From contig JBANAY010000004.1 of assembly GCA_037952775.1 (NCBI GenBank), forward strand, positions 7,750,001 through 7,814,000: a stretch of 64,000 bases of DNA, read 5' to 3'. The first letter of the stretch is position 1. Every line of letters starts with the position of its first letter. Below are positions 10,610 to 23,065 of the stretch, piece by piece. The position numbers and the translations under genes were made by a program. The stretch comes from Clonostachys chloroleuca. Taxonomy: Eukaryota; Ascomycota; Sordariomycetes; Hypocreales; Bionectriaceae. Below the pieces are notes generated by a model, which was not told the origin of the DNA, made no database searches, and saw only the letters and a program-made list of their open reading frames with translations.

Positions 10610-11280
10610 AAATCTCATGAGCTATTACGAGCTAAGATAATAAGACTCTATAGTAACAGAGCTGCTAAGTCTCTCTTGCCTATAATATTATAAGAGTAGA
10701 GTGGTTCAGCTGGTTAAAAGAGATATCCAGATAGTAAAGTCCTCTTATTGTAATCAAATAGAGCGCCCAAGTATTACAGTTGGTTACTGCCTACATACAG
10801 AAGGCCTTAAAAGAGAGCTGATCTAAGCCTAGCAAACTTAGCTACCCTTAGAGTATAATCCCGCTTAGCTAACATCCCGGGTTTAAATTCAGACTAATAC
10901 AACCCTTGATTCTCAATCTTCAAGAGAACCCTTTACTTAGTAATAGCTATTATACTTATAGATCTAGATCTAGCATAGTCCTAGATCTAGTTTAGTCATT
11001 ATTCTAATACAGTTATATATCTTAGAATATCTACTTATCTGATCCTATAAGATATTTCTAGTCCTTAGTTTTAGTAAAGGTCTTCAGTCCCAGTCTGCTA
11101 AATATTCTAAACAGGTGACACTTTTCTCTAGATAATAACATATTTTATTTAATATATACTAGATGCCCTCTATTTTAGATAGGGATTTGAGTTATGGTGA
11201 TGATGATGAGCAGATGGAGCAAGTATATTTTATTTTTGTACTTCTGCTCAAGGGGGAAGATCCCGATGTTCCACCCTCAA
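10610..11280. repeat. AT-rich tract resembling a RIP-mutated retroelement
   Basis: Strongly AT-rich, dense in TA and TAGATC-type repeats, with no ORFs: the look of DNA altered by repeat-induced point mutation. TGGTTCAGCTGG (near 10712) matches a tRNA-type A box and GGGTTTAAATTC (near 10879) a C-to-T mutated B box. A purine-rich CTCAAGGGGGAAGAT lies near 11248, like a polypurine tract. Element class unresolved. Confidence 0.5.
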
Positions 11281-11282
11281 CC

Positions 11283-11765
11283 TCATGCCCGGCCTGACGT
11301 CTTCAAACTTTGATGTGAATCGAGGAATTCCCATGATTCTTTAACAAGCTTTCCATTATCTGTTGTCTTCAGATTCAGAATGTACTGCATATTGAATGGC
11401 CCAAACTCCGTATCGCCAGAGGCAAAAAGGCGCAACACGATGAGTCGCTGTTCCACGTCGATGATGGGAGTAGCGCCGTCCATTTGTCGTACCGCCCAAT
11501 TTGGAGTCTTCTCCACTACATCAAAAAGGATCTTGCCCAAAGTATCGTTGTCCATGTTTGGTGGAATTTCCAGACTCGAGGGGTATATGGTATGGGTGGC
11601 ATCGGCGGTTCGACCAATCTTCCATACTTCGGCACTCGTGATAGAATTGACCCGAGCGATAACGTCGTTGGCGGTCTGAAGAAGCTGATCTCGGAGACCT
11701 GACATGTTGAGCAATTGGTTGAATAGCTGTTTCGGTAACTCGTTGTTCGATGTTTTACGAGGCAC
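11283..11765 (-). CDS. SnoaL/NTF2-like small protein
   Basis: A single exon of 160 residues. Helical N-terminus (LPKQLFNQLLNMSGLRDQLL), then alternating strands ending in MQYILNLKTTDNGKLVKESWEF. The pattern of a small cone-shaped alpha+beta fold with a C-terminal YILxLK...GKxVxESWEFxDS block recurs in fungal SnoaL-like domain proteins. Members are cyclases, dehydratases or non-catalytic binders; no catalytic residue can be named here. It lies next to an AT-rich repeat tract but looks intact. Confidence 0.7.
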   Translation of the reverse strand: MPRKTSNNELPKQLFNQLLNMSGLRDQLLQTANDVIARVNSITSAEVWKIGRTADATHTIYPSSLEIPPNMDNDTLGKILFDVVEKTPNWAVRQMDGATPIIDVEQRLIVLRLFASGDTEFGPFNMQYILNLKTTDNGKLVKESWEFLDSHQSLKTSGRA

Positions 11766-12839
11766 GGTAAGGGAGGCGGTCAGTAGATGAGGACCTTTTT
11801 ACCGTAGCATAAGCTGAAATGGCTTTTATAGAGTGGACATGCAATGCGAACTTGAAGGATCCATGTTTCTTATTGGTTGTCATGTGTGGCAACAAAGAGG
11901 GGTACAGCAACTCCACCATGCCAACATATGATGCAAGCCGAGTAAAGCCTGGAGACAAATACCGTAGAATGAGAGCCGAAGTATTGAAGATGTTCATTTA
12001 GAAAGATAGAAGATACATCAACTTAGGCCTTCATCTTCATAAACAGTCATCCGTGGTCTTCATTTGAGCGCAATTAGGCACCTTGCGTCAATCCCCAGAA
12101 TCCCCCGTCAAAACACATTGCCTGAGGTATTTTCATCCTTACCCTGTCCCGCTTCTGACCGAACATACATCCGTTGTTGTTGCACAAGGTCACGTAAGAG
12201 TTGCTTCCTCTTATTTTAATGCAACCATCAGTGTGCAACCATCAGCGTGCATCAGTTGGGGTACGCCGGGACCAGGTAACCGCTATTTTAAACTCTAGGG
12301 AAATGAATATACCGGCTGGGCACTCAACACAGTTAGTAAGAACAATAGTTACATTAACTTTTCTGCCGTTTGTTCACCGCTCTTTGGTGAGCCTCTCTTC
12401 TAGAACCCGTATGTTTCAGGTTATTCATCACGCTGTTGGTGATTGGCAGGGTCGATGGCTTGGCGAATATCACGACCTCGAGTGACAACTTGTGTGCAAC
12501 TATCATATGCAGCTACACAAGAAACTAGATGGATATTTTCCCGTCGATTAGGGAGTGATATTGAGTATCTGATATTGAGTATAGCCTAAGGTACGGTATA
12601 GAGTAGAAGAGCGTAAGTTTTACTTGGAGTTCAAGATATTACTCATATGGGTAAATGAGGGGGAACACGCCCTTGCGTTAACATGCGTCGACAAACTATA
12701 ACTCTTCCCCCCTTGATGGTAAATAGCGCCGTCAACGATGACCTTTGCTACTTCCCTCTACTTAAGCCCAAAGTCTTGAACTTAACAAAATATCTTTAGA
12801 AAGGCTTACTTATATAATTACACCTCGAGAAACAGAAAA
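11766..12839. other. intergenic, about 1.1 kb
   Basis: Divergent promoter region between the SnoaL-like gene (-) and an MFS gene (+). A short direct repeat (CAACCATCAG twice near 12222-12245) is visible. Frames here lack domain features. Confidence 0.5.
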
Positions 12840-14600
12840 ATGCCGGTGAACGAGAGTGGCGATACATCTAATGAAACTACGATCGGGTTCGATGAGGGAG
12901 GGTACGGATGGTATTAAATTTCCCATTGGCACGTTATCCTCTTGCACTAACATGTCAGTGAAGGGTTGTTGTCGCCTGTGTTTTTCTCATGAACGCTCAC
13001 GCCTGGGGCCTACTCGCGGTAATTTTATGTCTGTGGATAAATACCACAGCTCGGCACTCAATAATTTGTCTCCCAGTCCTTTGCAGTATTCTTTGCCCAT
13101 TATAACAACTCCGACGACTTCGAAAATGTTCCGCCCGTACTACTAGCCTTTGTGGGTGGATTGGCCTTCTCGATTGGTTTGCTAAGCTCTACATTCCGTT
13201 GATGTTTTCATCATCTCTGTGTGCTACTTCTATTGACCACATGAAAAGCCTTACTCGTTTCTCCCGTAACGATGCTCTGCCTCAAAAAGCTCGGAACTAG
13301 GCCTACTCTCGCCATAGGCATCGCATTTCAATCGTAAGCTTCTCTCAATGCAATGCTAGATGATAGAACTTACAATTTGAGAACTGGACTGGTCGCGGCC
13401 TCATTTGGTACTATGCTCTGGCATATGCTGCTAAGTCAGGGCTTGTGCTTTGCGGTCGGTTTAGGGCTTATCGTAAACACTACCGTCGGCATTGTTCCAC
13501 AGTGGTTCCAGCGAAAGCGATCGTTTGCAAACTCTCTGGCAGCCAGTGGAACTGGTTTTGGCGGCCTCGTTTACTCACTCGCTGCTAATCAGGTGATACA
13601 GGGTCTAGGCCTAAGTTGGTCCTTCAGGATACTGGCAGTTGCCTCATTCTTTGTGAACGCGGTCTGTTGCGTCTTATTGCGCGATCGCAATGAGGCACTC
13701 GGCACAGTCTTGGTTGCGTTTCACGTCAGAATCTTCAAACGGGTCAACTATCTGTTATTACTAGCATGGGGAGTCTTCTCGATAATCGGCTATGTTATCT
13801 TAGTCTACTCGCTTCCGGACTATGCGCAAGCCGTTGGGTTTTCTGCCTCTAGAGGATCGGTCATCGGCGCCATGTTCAATTGTACGTCTTCGTTCTTGCT
13901 TTAGCACTGAGAATATTTGGCAGCCAGCTTGGCTTTGACTCGGGATATGCACTGATGCTTTCCGATCTAGTGTCTCAGGGCTTGGGCCGTCCTGTGGTTG
14001 GCTTGTTGAGTGACCGATTCGGCCATATAAGGGTTGCCGGCATCGTGACATTGATTGCAAGTCTGGCGACCTTGTTGCTATGGCCGTTGGCCGGTCGCTA
14101 TTATGCCGCTATCATTGTTTTTGCGCTGATGGGAATGTTTACGGGAAATCTTTTTGGCATGATTGGGCCGGTCACAGTTGACGTTGTGGGAATTCAACTC
14201 CTGCCAACAGGTATTATCATCGCCGGGTCCCTCGTGCTGTATACTCACTAACGCGAGATTTGATAGCGTTGTCGAATATGTGGCTAGTCTTTGCATTACC
14301 AACTCTCTTCGCCCAGCCAACTGCCCTCTCCACAAAGCAGCCCGGGCCCAGTGGTTACCTTGGACCTCAGCTTCTTGCCGGGCTTTCCTTTCTTGCAAGC
14401 TTTGGGTTCAGTAAGTCGGCCTGATTACTTGCGACGGGCACGCAATTGGTTATCATCCCAACTCTGACTAATTATCGATAGTTTGCGTCTTGCATATACG
14501 AAAATTGCGGGGAAATACCGAAATAGATAGTGGCCTTAGAGATGCGGATGATGCGTTTTATTTACAAACGTCTAATGCACAGGAGAGAGCCTCAGAGTAA
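12840..14600 (+). CDS. MFS transporter, monocarboxylate-porter-like
   Basis: The ORFs look broken, but splicing restores one 444-residue protein. Exons are 12840-12910, 12964-13018, 13077-13197, 13249-13333, 13382-13881, 13971-14210, 14267-14410 and 14482-14600; phases match at all seven introns. Family marks: FDEGGYGW at the start of helix 1, NAHAWGLLASFAVFFAHY, GTRPTLAIG, VGIVPQWFQRKRSFANSLAASGTGFGG and GRPVVGLLSDRFGH. This is the fungal MCT-like (SLC16) group, proton-coupled carriers of carboxylates or other small acids at the plasma membrane. The short hydrophilic N-terminus and C-tail are usual. Substrate unknown. It may belong with the neighbouring transporter and monooxygenases. Confidence 0.88.
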
Positions 14601-14987
14601 GTGTCAAGGTAAAATGTTTTGAATCATGATTAAAGATGTAATGGTGTTGGATGGAGCATTTGTTTGAGGTTTTAGCTTTAAAGAAGGCGCTTATCCTTAA
14701 GGCAAAAAGGATACGACTTAGAGAAACATGAGGCAGCAGCAACAGTCCTCATGGCTATTTGATCGAACCAATTTAATAATCACACTCTTAACCCCATCCC
14801 CTTCCTCAAACTTCCCCTTCTCTATTTGATCTATTTTCTCCTACTTCTAGCTCAACAGTTGCTCTATCACTAACTACTACCTAGTATATTATTTTACACA
14901 TATACTTAAGATATATATATATTAGATATAAAATCCTTGCTCAGCATAAGAGTCGTCATGAGTTTGATCGTTACCTTAAATGCACAA
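14601..14987. other. intergenic, convergent
   Basis: AT-rich (for example ATATATATATTAGATAT near 14915) between the 3' ends of two MFS genes. No gene seen. Confidence 0.55.
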
Positions 14988-16807
14988 CTACGAACTGCGA
15001 TGGCCATTAGGCTCGAAAGGAAAAACGGCGGCTATCAAGCCCAAGCCGCCAAATAGCGCTGCACACACATAGAGGGGCACCGCCGTAGCTGTGTTTCCGG
15101 ATGAAGCAACAAAGGCTGAAACAATCCCCATGATCCTGTTGTAAGAAACAGCTATTCCGCTTCCCGTTGCGCGATGTGCTGAGGGGAGTACCTCTGCCGT
15201 GTAGGCGTAGAGGGTGGCGTAATAGATGTTAATAAGGAAAGCTACCTCGATGTTCCCATTAGTGAAGCTCACAGCAGAGTCAAACGATGAGGTTTAGTGG
15301 TCGGCCAGATAATAAAACTCTTACATATTGTGCAGGAAAGGCCAACGTTTTGCTCATAAGTGCGGATGCCGGTAAGACCGAAGAAGAGGGCCATTCCACG
15401 GAAGGCCCCGATCAGCATGGTGTATTTGCGCCCCAGCTTTGTGCTGGCAAGGTATCCAGCAAGAAGAGCACCCGGAATGCCACATATTGTAGTCAATGTC
15501 GTGTCCCGATATGTCTCGTACGATGAGGTAGCCCTGTCTGGAATTCGTGTTGAAAGATAAGCACTGTAATATTGGATATTAGATTCACTCAACTAGAACG
15601 ACTTTGGAACTGGATAAATGGGTGTTTTCGTTACGGTAGAAACACGTAAAATAATGGATATGCGAGACCCATGATTGCCCAGGAGATCCAAATAAGAATC
15701 GTGGTCATAGCCATCTTGCGAGACACAAAAAGACCTTTGACATGATCGATCGTCTCACTTAAAAGTGAGGTTTGGTCCGGTGACTTCAAGTCGATCTTCC
15801 CGCAAGCCTGCAGCTTCTCCAATGTGAGAGAACATTCCTTGTTATACTTTCGAGCTGCATCTTGGTAATATTTCACCACTTCTGCATCGCGACCCTTATT
15901 TAGTAGATATTTCGGCGTTTCTACCAGCCGCACCACGGTCAAGCGCAGGATTGAGATTGCAAACACGACGCTGCCGGCGGTAAACATGACATAACGCCAG
16001 CCAGCGTTATTAGACCATCCACAGTGGTCGTCTTCACTAGAGCAATTCAGGCGGTCCTGCGCTAGATAGATTAGTCGGTAGTTATTCGTTTAATTTGAGT
16101 AAGGCAGGACATGAATACTCAGAAAACCCCAAGCTATGAAGCAAACAGTGGCCTGACCAAGCCCCCACCAACCGGCAAGAGCGGTCACAACCCATTGCTT
16201 ATTGCCTGGCAGGAACTCAAGTAGCACCGTAGGGTCAAGGATCAAATTCCCACCACTAGCGAATGTCGATATGGCCAAGAAGCTGCAAAGGAAGGGGAAA
16301 TTGGGGCTGGCACCTGTCACAACCATTGCGAGAGATGTAATCCATAGGGTTAGGTTGAAAGACAGCTTCCGGCCTATGATATCGGCTGTGAGGCCCCAAA
16401 AGAGTGCTCCAATGGTCAATCCTACATTCTGCGCCACGACTCCAGCATTCGAGTAGTAGTGTGGCTTGCCAAGCTCAAGAAAGACCTGGCTTGCGGTAAC
16501 CCCCTGCACAAAGCTGAGGCCGGAGTCCACAGCGTATCCCATGCCGTTGAGGAAGAAGAGTTTCCAGTGAAACGTTGTCCATCCAATTTCATCATTCGCC
16601 TCAAATTAGAAACCTGGTTAGTGCATAAATGCAATCGACCGGTTACAGGGACAGTGAACTCACATCGTTCACAAGATGGATTTTCCGCGCTAATGCTTCG
16701 TCGCCAACGTCATTTTCGAGAATGTCCCCGGCATGAAGTTGCGAAGAATTATTGCCATTTTTCTGGACAATAGTCGTGAAGTTGAGGTATTTAACGGGTG
16801 ATCCCAT
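14988..16807 (-). CDS. MFS transporter, sugar/organic-cation-porter (SP/SV2-like) group
   Basis: Start ATG at 16805-16807. A hydrophilic N-terminus of about 50 residues is followed by several exons. The order of blocks is typical: TTFHWKLFFLNGMGYAVDS (helix 1), WGLTADIIGRKLSFN (the loop 2-3 motif), SGGNLILDPTVLLEFLP, WWGLGQA, then a cytosolic loop ETPKYLLNKGRDAEVVKYYQ. The second half has STKLGRKYTML and YAYTAEVLPSAHRATGSGI. PETPxxL, GRK and EVLPxxxRATGxG are hallmarks of SP-family and SLC22/SV2-like carriers. About 500 residues. The divergent FAD monooxygenase at 17429 suggests uptake of its aromatic or related substrate; that is inference. Confidence 0.88.
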
Positions 16808-17428
16808 GGTGTTGTTTTGCTCAAGCAAGAGGTTGTGGGGACAAAAGAGATGAGGAGATAGATCCCAGCTTTTCTTCGGGCATTTCAGTCCCCCAAACAC
16901 GGGCTCCTGTTGTTCTCATACATCTTTATGTCTGAAATGAAACAAAATTTGTGTATTGATGATTTCTCCCTTGGCATTTCTGTCATCGCCAGCTTCTCTT
17001 GCGCCATCGCATGGCCCTGAGCTCTTCCCCGTCACCGCAAAGAAGCTACGGAGAGGCCCCATCACTTCGCCATAACCCTGGTCAATGACGAGAGTTTTGA
17101 CAGCTCTAAATGAGACAAACGCAAGCTCCCTCAAAAACACCACAGAAACAGACCGCAAAGCGGAGGATGAGTCTGCCTCAACAACACGATCGTGGAGACG
17201 AAGCCAAAATCGCTCACACCACCTCAGCAGACGGACCCTCAATGCTGATTTTAAAAAACCAGGGTGGCATGTCTCGTCTTGTGGAAACGATATAATCGCT
17301 CACACCATCATCGGAATTACAACTTGTTTCGAAATGAATAATTGATGACTAGGTCACGGTCAATTCAAGCTACAATACCGCTGTTACTCCGTCTGGAGCT
17401 GACGAATTCCTTCTCTCCCTAGACCGTC
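16808..17428. promoter_or_regulatory. shared divergent promoter region (MFS / FAD monooxygenase)
   Basis: About 620 bp between two outward-facing starts. No gene is supported; the ORFs at 16916-17295 lack domains. The arrangement suggests co-regulation of the transporter and the monooxygenase. Confidence 0.5.
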
Positions 17429-18885
17429 ATGAAGACCGCGAATGAATCCATAGGAAAGGGCGTCAAGGTCGCCATAATCGGCGGCGGCCCTGCCGGTCTC
17501 AGTGCCGTTATCGAACTTGGCAGACTCCCCTTTGTTGACTGGCATTTGTATGAGCAGAAGCCGACGATAAGTGAAATTGGAACGGGGATCACCCTACAAC
17601 GCAACACGTGGGTGTTGCTCGAAAAGCTAGGGGCTTCCAGACACTTCCGGACGAGCGACATCTTCAGGCCCGCCGATGGACACGACAACCAGTATAGGTA
17701 ACTTGTCCATTCCTTCCATCATGAATAATCTCTTTCTGACTTGTTAATAGGAATGGCGTTACCGGTGAGGTGGTGAAGCAAACCCATCCTTCCGTCATAA
17801 CACCTCACCAAGCACCTTGCAGAGTGCATCGAGGAAAGCTTCAAAGAGCTTTGCTCAGGGAAGTAGACCAGGACCGGATTCGCACTAGCGAAAAGTTAGT
17901 CTCTGTTGAGCAAGGAAATGATGGACAATTCCGCTTGTCATTTGCCAGCGGGTTCGCTAGCAAGGTTGACCTTCTTCTAGGTGCTGATGGGATTCGTTCT
18001 GTAAGTACTCGGTTGGCAGTTTTCATACATGACTGTATCGCAGAACGAATCTCGAATGCTAATTGATGTAAACAGTCCGAGAATTCGCATTTCCGAATTA
18101 CAATATCAGCTACTCGGGCATGACTGCGTATAGGGCAGTGGTTAGGGCATCGGAAGCGGAGCAAATCAATGGCCTCTCAAAAGCCATGATCTTTTGGTAC
18201 AGCACGAAGAACGGCTGGATATACACGACACCCCTTGATGAGAATGACTGGGAAATAACTTGCAGGATCAGAGAGCCGGATGATGGGGATCGATCCAGTT
18301 GGGGGAAAGAGGTTAGTGTCAAGAAGTTCGTCGCCCTTTTCGGGGAATACTGTGAACCGATTCAACAGTTACTCTCACTGGTGACCCGGGTAAAGCGATT
18401 TGACTACTTTGGCAGCCGACGACTCGACTCAGTAGTTAGTCATGGATCGGTCGCTCTATTAGGAGATGCTTCACATCAATTATCTGGAGCATTTGGTGCT
18501 GGTGCCGCCTTCGCCATGGAAGACGCTCATGTGCTAGCTGGGGCGATTAGCTGGGCGGCTTCCTCCGGTCGTGGGTTAGGCGATGCCCTACGCGTGTTCG
18601 ATGATGTGAGATCGGCACACTACAGAAACCTTTACCAAACTTTGGACGATATCGCTGTGGCTCATAAGAAGACATTCACTGAAGCAAGCTCGGTTGATGA
18701 GGAGATTGTTGGACAGATAAACAATGTTTCCTCACCGGATCGCAACTGGATGTATTATCACAATGTGAGTCCTGAGAACTTGAGCCTCGTTTCTCGTAAG
18801 TACTAACTTGATGTGACAGGCTGGGCAGGCTCTGGAAGACAGGATAAATGCGATCGATGAGCATCCTCTCAAACACAAGCTATAA
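17429..18885 (+). CDS. FAD-dependent monooxygenase, salicylate-hydroxylase-like
   Basis: Four exons. IIGGGPAG near residue 16 is the FAD Rossmann motif, LLLGADGIRS the DG motif, and VALLGDASH the second FAD-binding GD motif, followed by GAFGAGAAFAMEDAHVLAGAI. Introns: near 17699-17751; near 18007-18075 (donor GTACTC, giving IRSVIREF); and 18763-18818 with a final exon ending EHPLKHKL. Length about 420 residues, normal for group A flavoprotein aromatic hydroxylases. Reaction by family: NAD(P)H- and O2-dependent hydroxylation, sometimes decarboxylative, of an aromatic or heteroaromatic acid. Substrate not deducible. Confidence 0.9.
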
Positions 18886-19380
18886 TCATTCTCGATAGAC
18901 ACGTTTGAATATGTTTAGACAGTAAACCATTCCTCAGCGAGTGTCATAACAGGATTGCGAGCTTAGTAGAGTAAACATATATCTTCGGATTCTTCGTTTA
19001 AAGATGAACCGAACCATAGTATACGTAGTCGATAATGAACATGCGTTTGAAGGAATCCTCCCCTCTCTACTCCACTTGAGCCACTTTGCAGCCTGAATGA
19101 ATGAGTTTCTCAAATCTTGCTTCCAGTACTTTTGGTTGACTTGCTTTGTCATGAATCTATTGATACGAGTGCGCCCCACGAGTCTCAAGGGGATTTCCCG
19201 ATATCGGGTACCTAGTTGAAATGGCGTGATCCTGCTCTCAAAGGCTTAAAGGGCCTCCAGAGGAAGAGCATAACCCCGTTCCCTCGATAAAGCGTTTCAC
19301 TTGGATGTCACTAGCCAAGAGACATATGGCATACACCACCCCTGAAACATATTTTTCATGATTCTTGCCACGCAGAGACG
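18886..19380. other. intergenic
   Basis: Between two co-directional monooxygenase genes; no ORF of interest. Likely terminator of the first and promoter of the second. Confidence 0.5.
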
Positions 19381-20911
19381 ATGCCAGAAAACCCAGTCAA
19401 AGTTGTCATCGTAGGTGGCGGGCCTGTTGGTATCATCACTGCGCACGCGCTCTATCATGCTGGCATCGACTTCGTCGTGCTTGAGAGCCGCGCTGATATC
19501 TCCAAGGACACTGGTGCTAGCCTCGCCGTCACCCCGCAGAACCTCCGCGTATTCCACCAATTAGGCCTGCTCGACACTCTTCTCGCCCTTGGCGCCCCAT
19601 TAGTTCATCATTCCGAGGGGTTTAGTTCCAAAAGACACAAGTTCAGGAGGTCCACTGCCTTGAGTGTCTTTGAAGAAAAGTACGTGCGAGTCTTTTTTTC
19701 TTTAGTGATTGAATCCTCACTCGGGGTACTGTTGCAAACCCAGAACATACTAGGGCACCAAAAGGGCAATTGGAAGCTTCAGCACTGGTTTTACAGGGTC
19801 TAATTTGGTTAAATGGCATGCTCACATCCACTACAGTCATGGATCTGCGACCTTGATATTTCATCGCTCTCAGCTTGTCAAAGCCCTTTACGATGGATTA
19901 CCCAAGAACGCCAAGAATCATTTTCTTTTTGGTAAAAAGGTCACCCATATCAACGTAACCTCAACCGGTGTGGAGGTGAGCTGTGTTGATGGGAGCGTTT
20001 ACCCAGGCTCCATCGTCATTGGTTCAGATGGTGCTCATTCCAAAACTCGCTCCATCATGCGCCGTCTAGCTCTCGAAGCCGATCCATCTTTTGCTTCAAC
20101 CTGGGATCCTGAGCAACCTTTCACGGCGACCTATCGATGCCTCTGGGGGTCGCTTGATAGGACTTCTGACCCGGGTGACAGTTATGAGACCCAAGGTCGA
20201 GACCGCAGCACCGTCTATCTTACAGGCGTCAACAAAAGCTGGATATTCCTATACGAGAAGCTCCCCCGGTGCTCGAAGACGAGGCTCACTTACAGTGCGA
20301 AGGAGATTCAGTCATTTAAAGCAAGCTTTGCGGACTGGCCGCTGAATCAGAAATTCAGAGTCCGAGATGTCCTCGAGACCTCCCCCAACCTGGTCGGCAT
20401 GGCCAATCTGGAAGAGGGTATAGCCAAAAACATTAGTTGGAACGAGTCAATCGTGCTGGTCGGCGACGCATGGCACAAGTTCACTCCTAATTCCGGGCTG
20501 GGCTTCAACAATGGGATTCAGGATGCAGTCTCGTTGTGCAACCGGCTACACGCTCTGTCGGCATCTTCTCAGTTAATTACGCCGGATGGAAGTCTAAATG
20601 CGAAGACCCTGCAGGATGCTTTTGATGGGTACTATCTAGAAAGAGCAAGACCATTACAAGCTGATTACGCACGCTCGGCGCAGGCCACCCGCTTGTCGGC
20701 ATGGGAAACCTCCAATCATTATATTCTAGCGAGGTATATCCTTCCACTCGAGCGTTTACAGAAATTCCTCATCAATCATACTATCTCCCCTGGCATCGCA
20801 TCTGGCCTTGTTCTGGATTACATCCCAGCCACCGAGGCGTTTTCAGGCAAAGTTCCCTGGGATAATCCACTCAGAAGTGAACGACACCAAAGCAAACAAT
20901 CCCAATACTAG
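19381..20911 (+). CDS. FAD-dependent monooxygenase (second, PaxM/MAK1-like group)
   Basis: Two exons, 19381-19679 and 19837-20911, joined by a long 157-bp intron (GTACGT donor, CTACAG acceptor) that gives VFEENHGSATLIFHR. VVIVGGGPVG is the FAD fold, VIGSDGAHSKTR the DG motif, and SIVLVGDAWHKFTPNSGLGFNNGIQDAVSL the GD motif with the usual PxxGxG loop. After these comes a hydrophobic C-terminal helix region as in fungal indole-terpene/meroterpenoid epoxidases and MAK1-type enzymes. About 457 residues. It lies beside a second, unrelated FAD monooxygenase. It may act in a short biosynthetic or detoxifying route with the adjacent MFS genes and the decayed P450. Confidence 0.9.
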
Positions 20912-21459
20912 AGCAGGTTTCAGTAAACTGGCTCACCACTGGAGAAACGGCGGAGCGTCTGGCTCTACTTGATCATTCATCATATATATACAGAATTAAA
21001 TCAATGTCTATTAACACACGATCTAGCTATTGCTTTTTTGTGATTCTATTATGCGTGCTCATCTACCACGCCCAGCTTATTAGACTAGCAAAGCCAGAAA
21101 AACAAACTTAGTTATATTTTATCTGGGCACCCATTGTCTGGCAAAGCTGCTATGTGAAATTCGATAGCACAATCATTTCGTGGTAGGCGGATTCTGTTTC
21201 GACTTCTCGGCATTTCCCAATTTCCTAAATCTCTGTTGCCTCGGTTCAACCAGGTTTTTTTAGAGAATTTGTGCTCCGCTTCTAAAAATAAGTCGCCTGC
21301 AAGCCCCAATGATCTACCCTACACGGATCAATATCCTACCGATCTGACATTCAGTTTGACATTCAGTTGAACGGTCGCCTAGACTTTAATTACTGTCTAT
21401 CGCTACTAGACTGTGCTATGTGGCCAATGCACTTCTGCCTTGCTTTAAATAAATTGGCG
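20912..21459. other. intergenic
   Basis: 3' flank of the monooxygenase; AT-rich with short frames only. CATTCAGTTGA-like short tandem similarity near 21350. No gene supported. Confidence 0.5.
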
Positions 21460-23065
21460 TTATCCCACAGGCGGGAGCTGTATAATGACTTTGTTGGTGT
21501 CGCCACCTAACAGCTTCCAGTTATACAGGTAAAAGGGATATATTGGGACTGTTGCTTCTAACTAGTAATTACGGGAGGGATCCGTTGACCCTTATATCCC
21601 ATGGAATCCCTTGATCGTATCTTCATGCGAGCAGCCCGGTCTCGGGCTTGTAAGGTCCGTCAATTATCCCGTTGGCATACAATTAGTTAGGGATCTTCAT
21701 ATCCGTTAGACCGCGGTTGTGATCTTCCTACAACTCGTGCGTTTGATAGGATCGGAACGCTCTTCGAGCTATCGGGCCTGCGCCGATAACTCGGTCTTCG
21801 GTTGATCGTCAGAGCCGTAGTTCGCGATAGATCCTACCGGCTAGGGTTGCTCGTCAGGGCCTTGACGATCGGGTCCAGTTAGGTTGCAACCTTCCAACCT
21901 GACTAACTGACCCCTCTCGGTAAAACTGATCCTTCTAGGTTGGTTGCATCACGGCCGCGGCTATCGTGCAATTGAATCTTACTTTTGCAATCGCGGCCGG
22001 TCCGGCTTCCACGGAATTCCTGATGGTATTTGCTAGTAAATTGTGTGTGCGTTCGAACAGGCTGGGCTGCGGGCTTCAACCTTCATGGATTATCTCGGTA
22101 GTTGACGATATCTCTCTATCGCCCGCTTGGCACCAACAGACTTGCTTAGTTACGTACCCATATCCATCGAGCACCTTGACTCAATTTATTGACGGTATGA
22201 GCACTCCGTAATTCTTTCAATCTGAGACAGTCGATATCTTAAAACACTCGCCCATCTCCATCATCGTTCGTTTAATTCTCGTCTTCAGCATCCGAAATCG
22301 GCACCCGTCCAAGTTGTTCCAGTATCTAGTCATTCAATTTCCAATGTGACATAGTGGAAGCGTTTAGGTTGCCAAACATGGGCATCACTCGAGACCTGAC
22401 GATCGGCTGAGTGTCTACTCTGATAGCCTTAGGTAGTACTGATAGTGTGCATACTACCCATTTCATTGGTGTGTAGAGAGCAATTGACTTCATTCGCCCA
22501 TCGAGCTTCCGCCGAGTGTCTTCATTACACTACCACTCCTTGACATCACTGCTACTCACCTAACGTCGCGTTCACGACTGCGAGTCCGACTTACTACAGT
22601 GACATACCACCGCATAGCTGAGCTGTGGCCAATTGACACATCGCACGTAGCCCCCTTCCGCTTTAGTACCCGGCACCTACATGCATGGCGCCCGCACGGG
22701 AACTATCTACCTACCTTACATACCTTACATACAAGATATCCGGCCGGCAAGAGAAAGTGGGCTCCGGGGGGACAACCGTATTACGTTTCCGGTGTATGAA
22801 CCACCACGAGGCCGATGATCTATGACGCCGCCACTCTAGCGTACTATCAGAGCATCACTACGGCTAAAGTTGTCGGAATTTGCCATGATGGCACCACTTG
22901 ATGTACAAAGAGGCTTGGGAAGAGCATTTCAGCGTTGATCTTTTGACATTGATGCGAAGATGGACTCACCAGCGCATCATTGCGTGTCCTAGTTGGTTAG
23001 GGGCAGCGGCAGGAGTAGTATGGCGGTGATATCTGTTGAAAGTACGGAGGTTGCAAGCCTCTTCT
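21460..23065. other. unassigned repeat-like sequence, possible degenerate transposon
   Basis: About 1.6 kb with no coding potential, directly abutting the truncated end of the P450 relic. It contains internal inverted and direct similarities (GATCGTCAG/TGCTCGTCAGGGC; CACGGCCGCGGC and CAATCGCGGCCGG) and tandem TACATACCT near 22710-22730. It reads like a decayed LTR or foldback element, but I could not find paired LTRs, a primer-binding site or target duplications. Confidence 0.35.
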
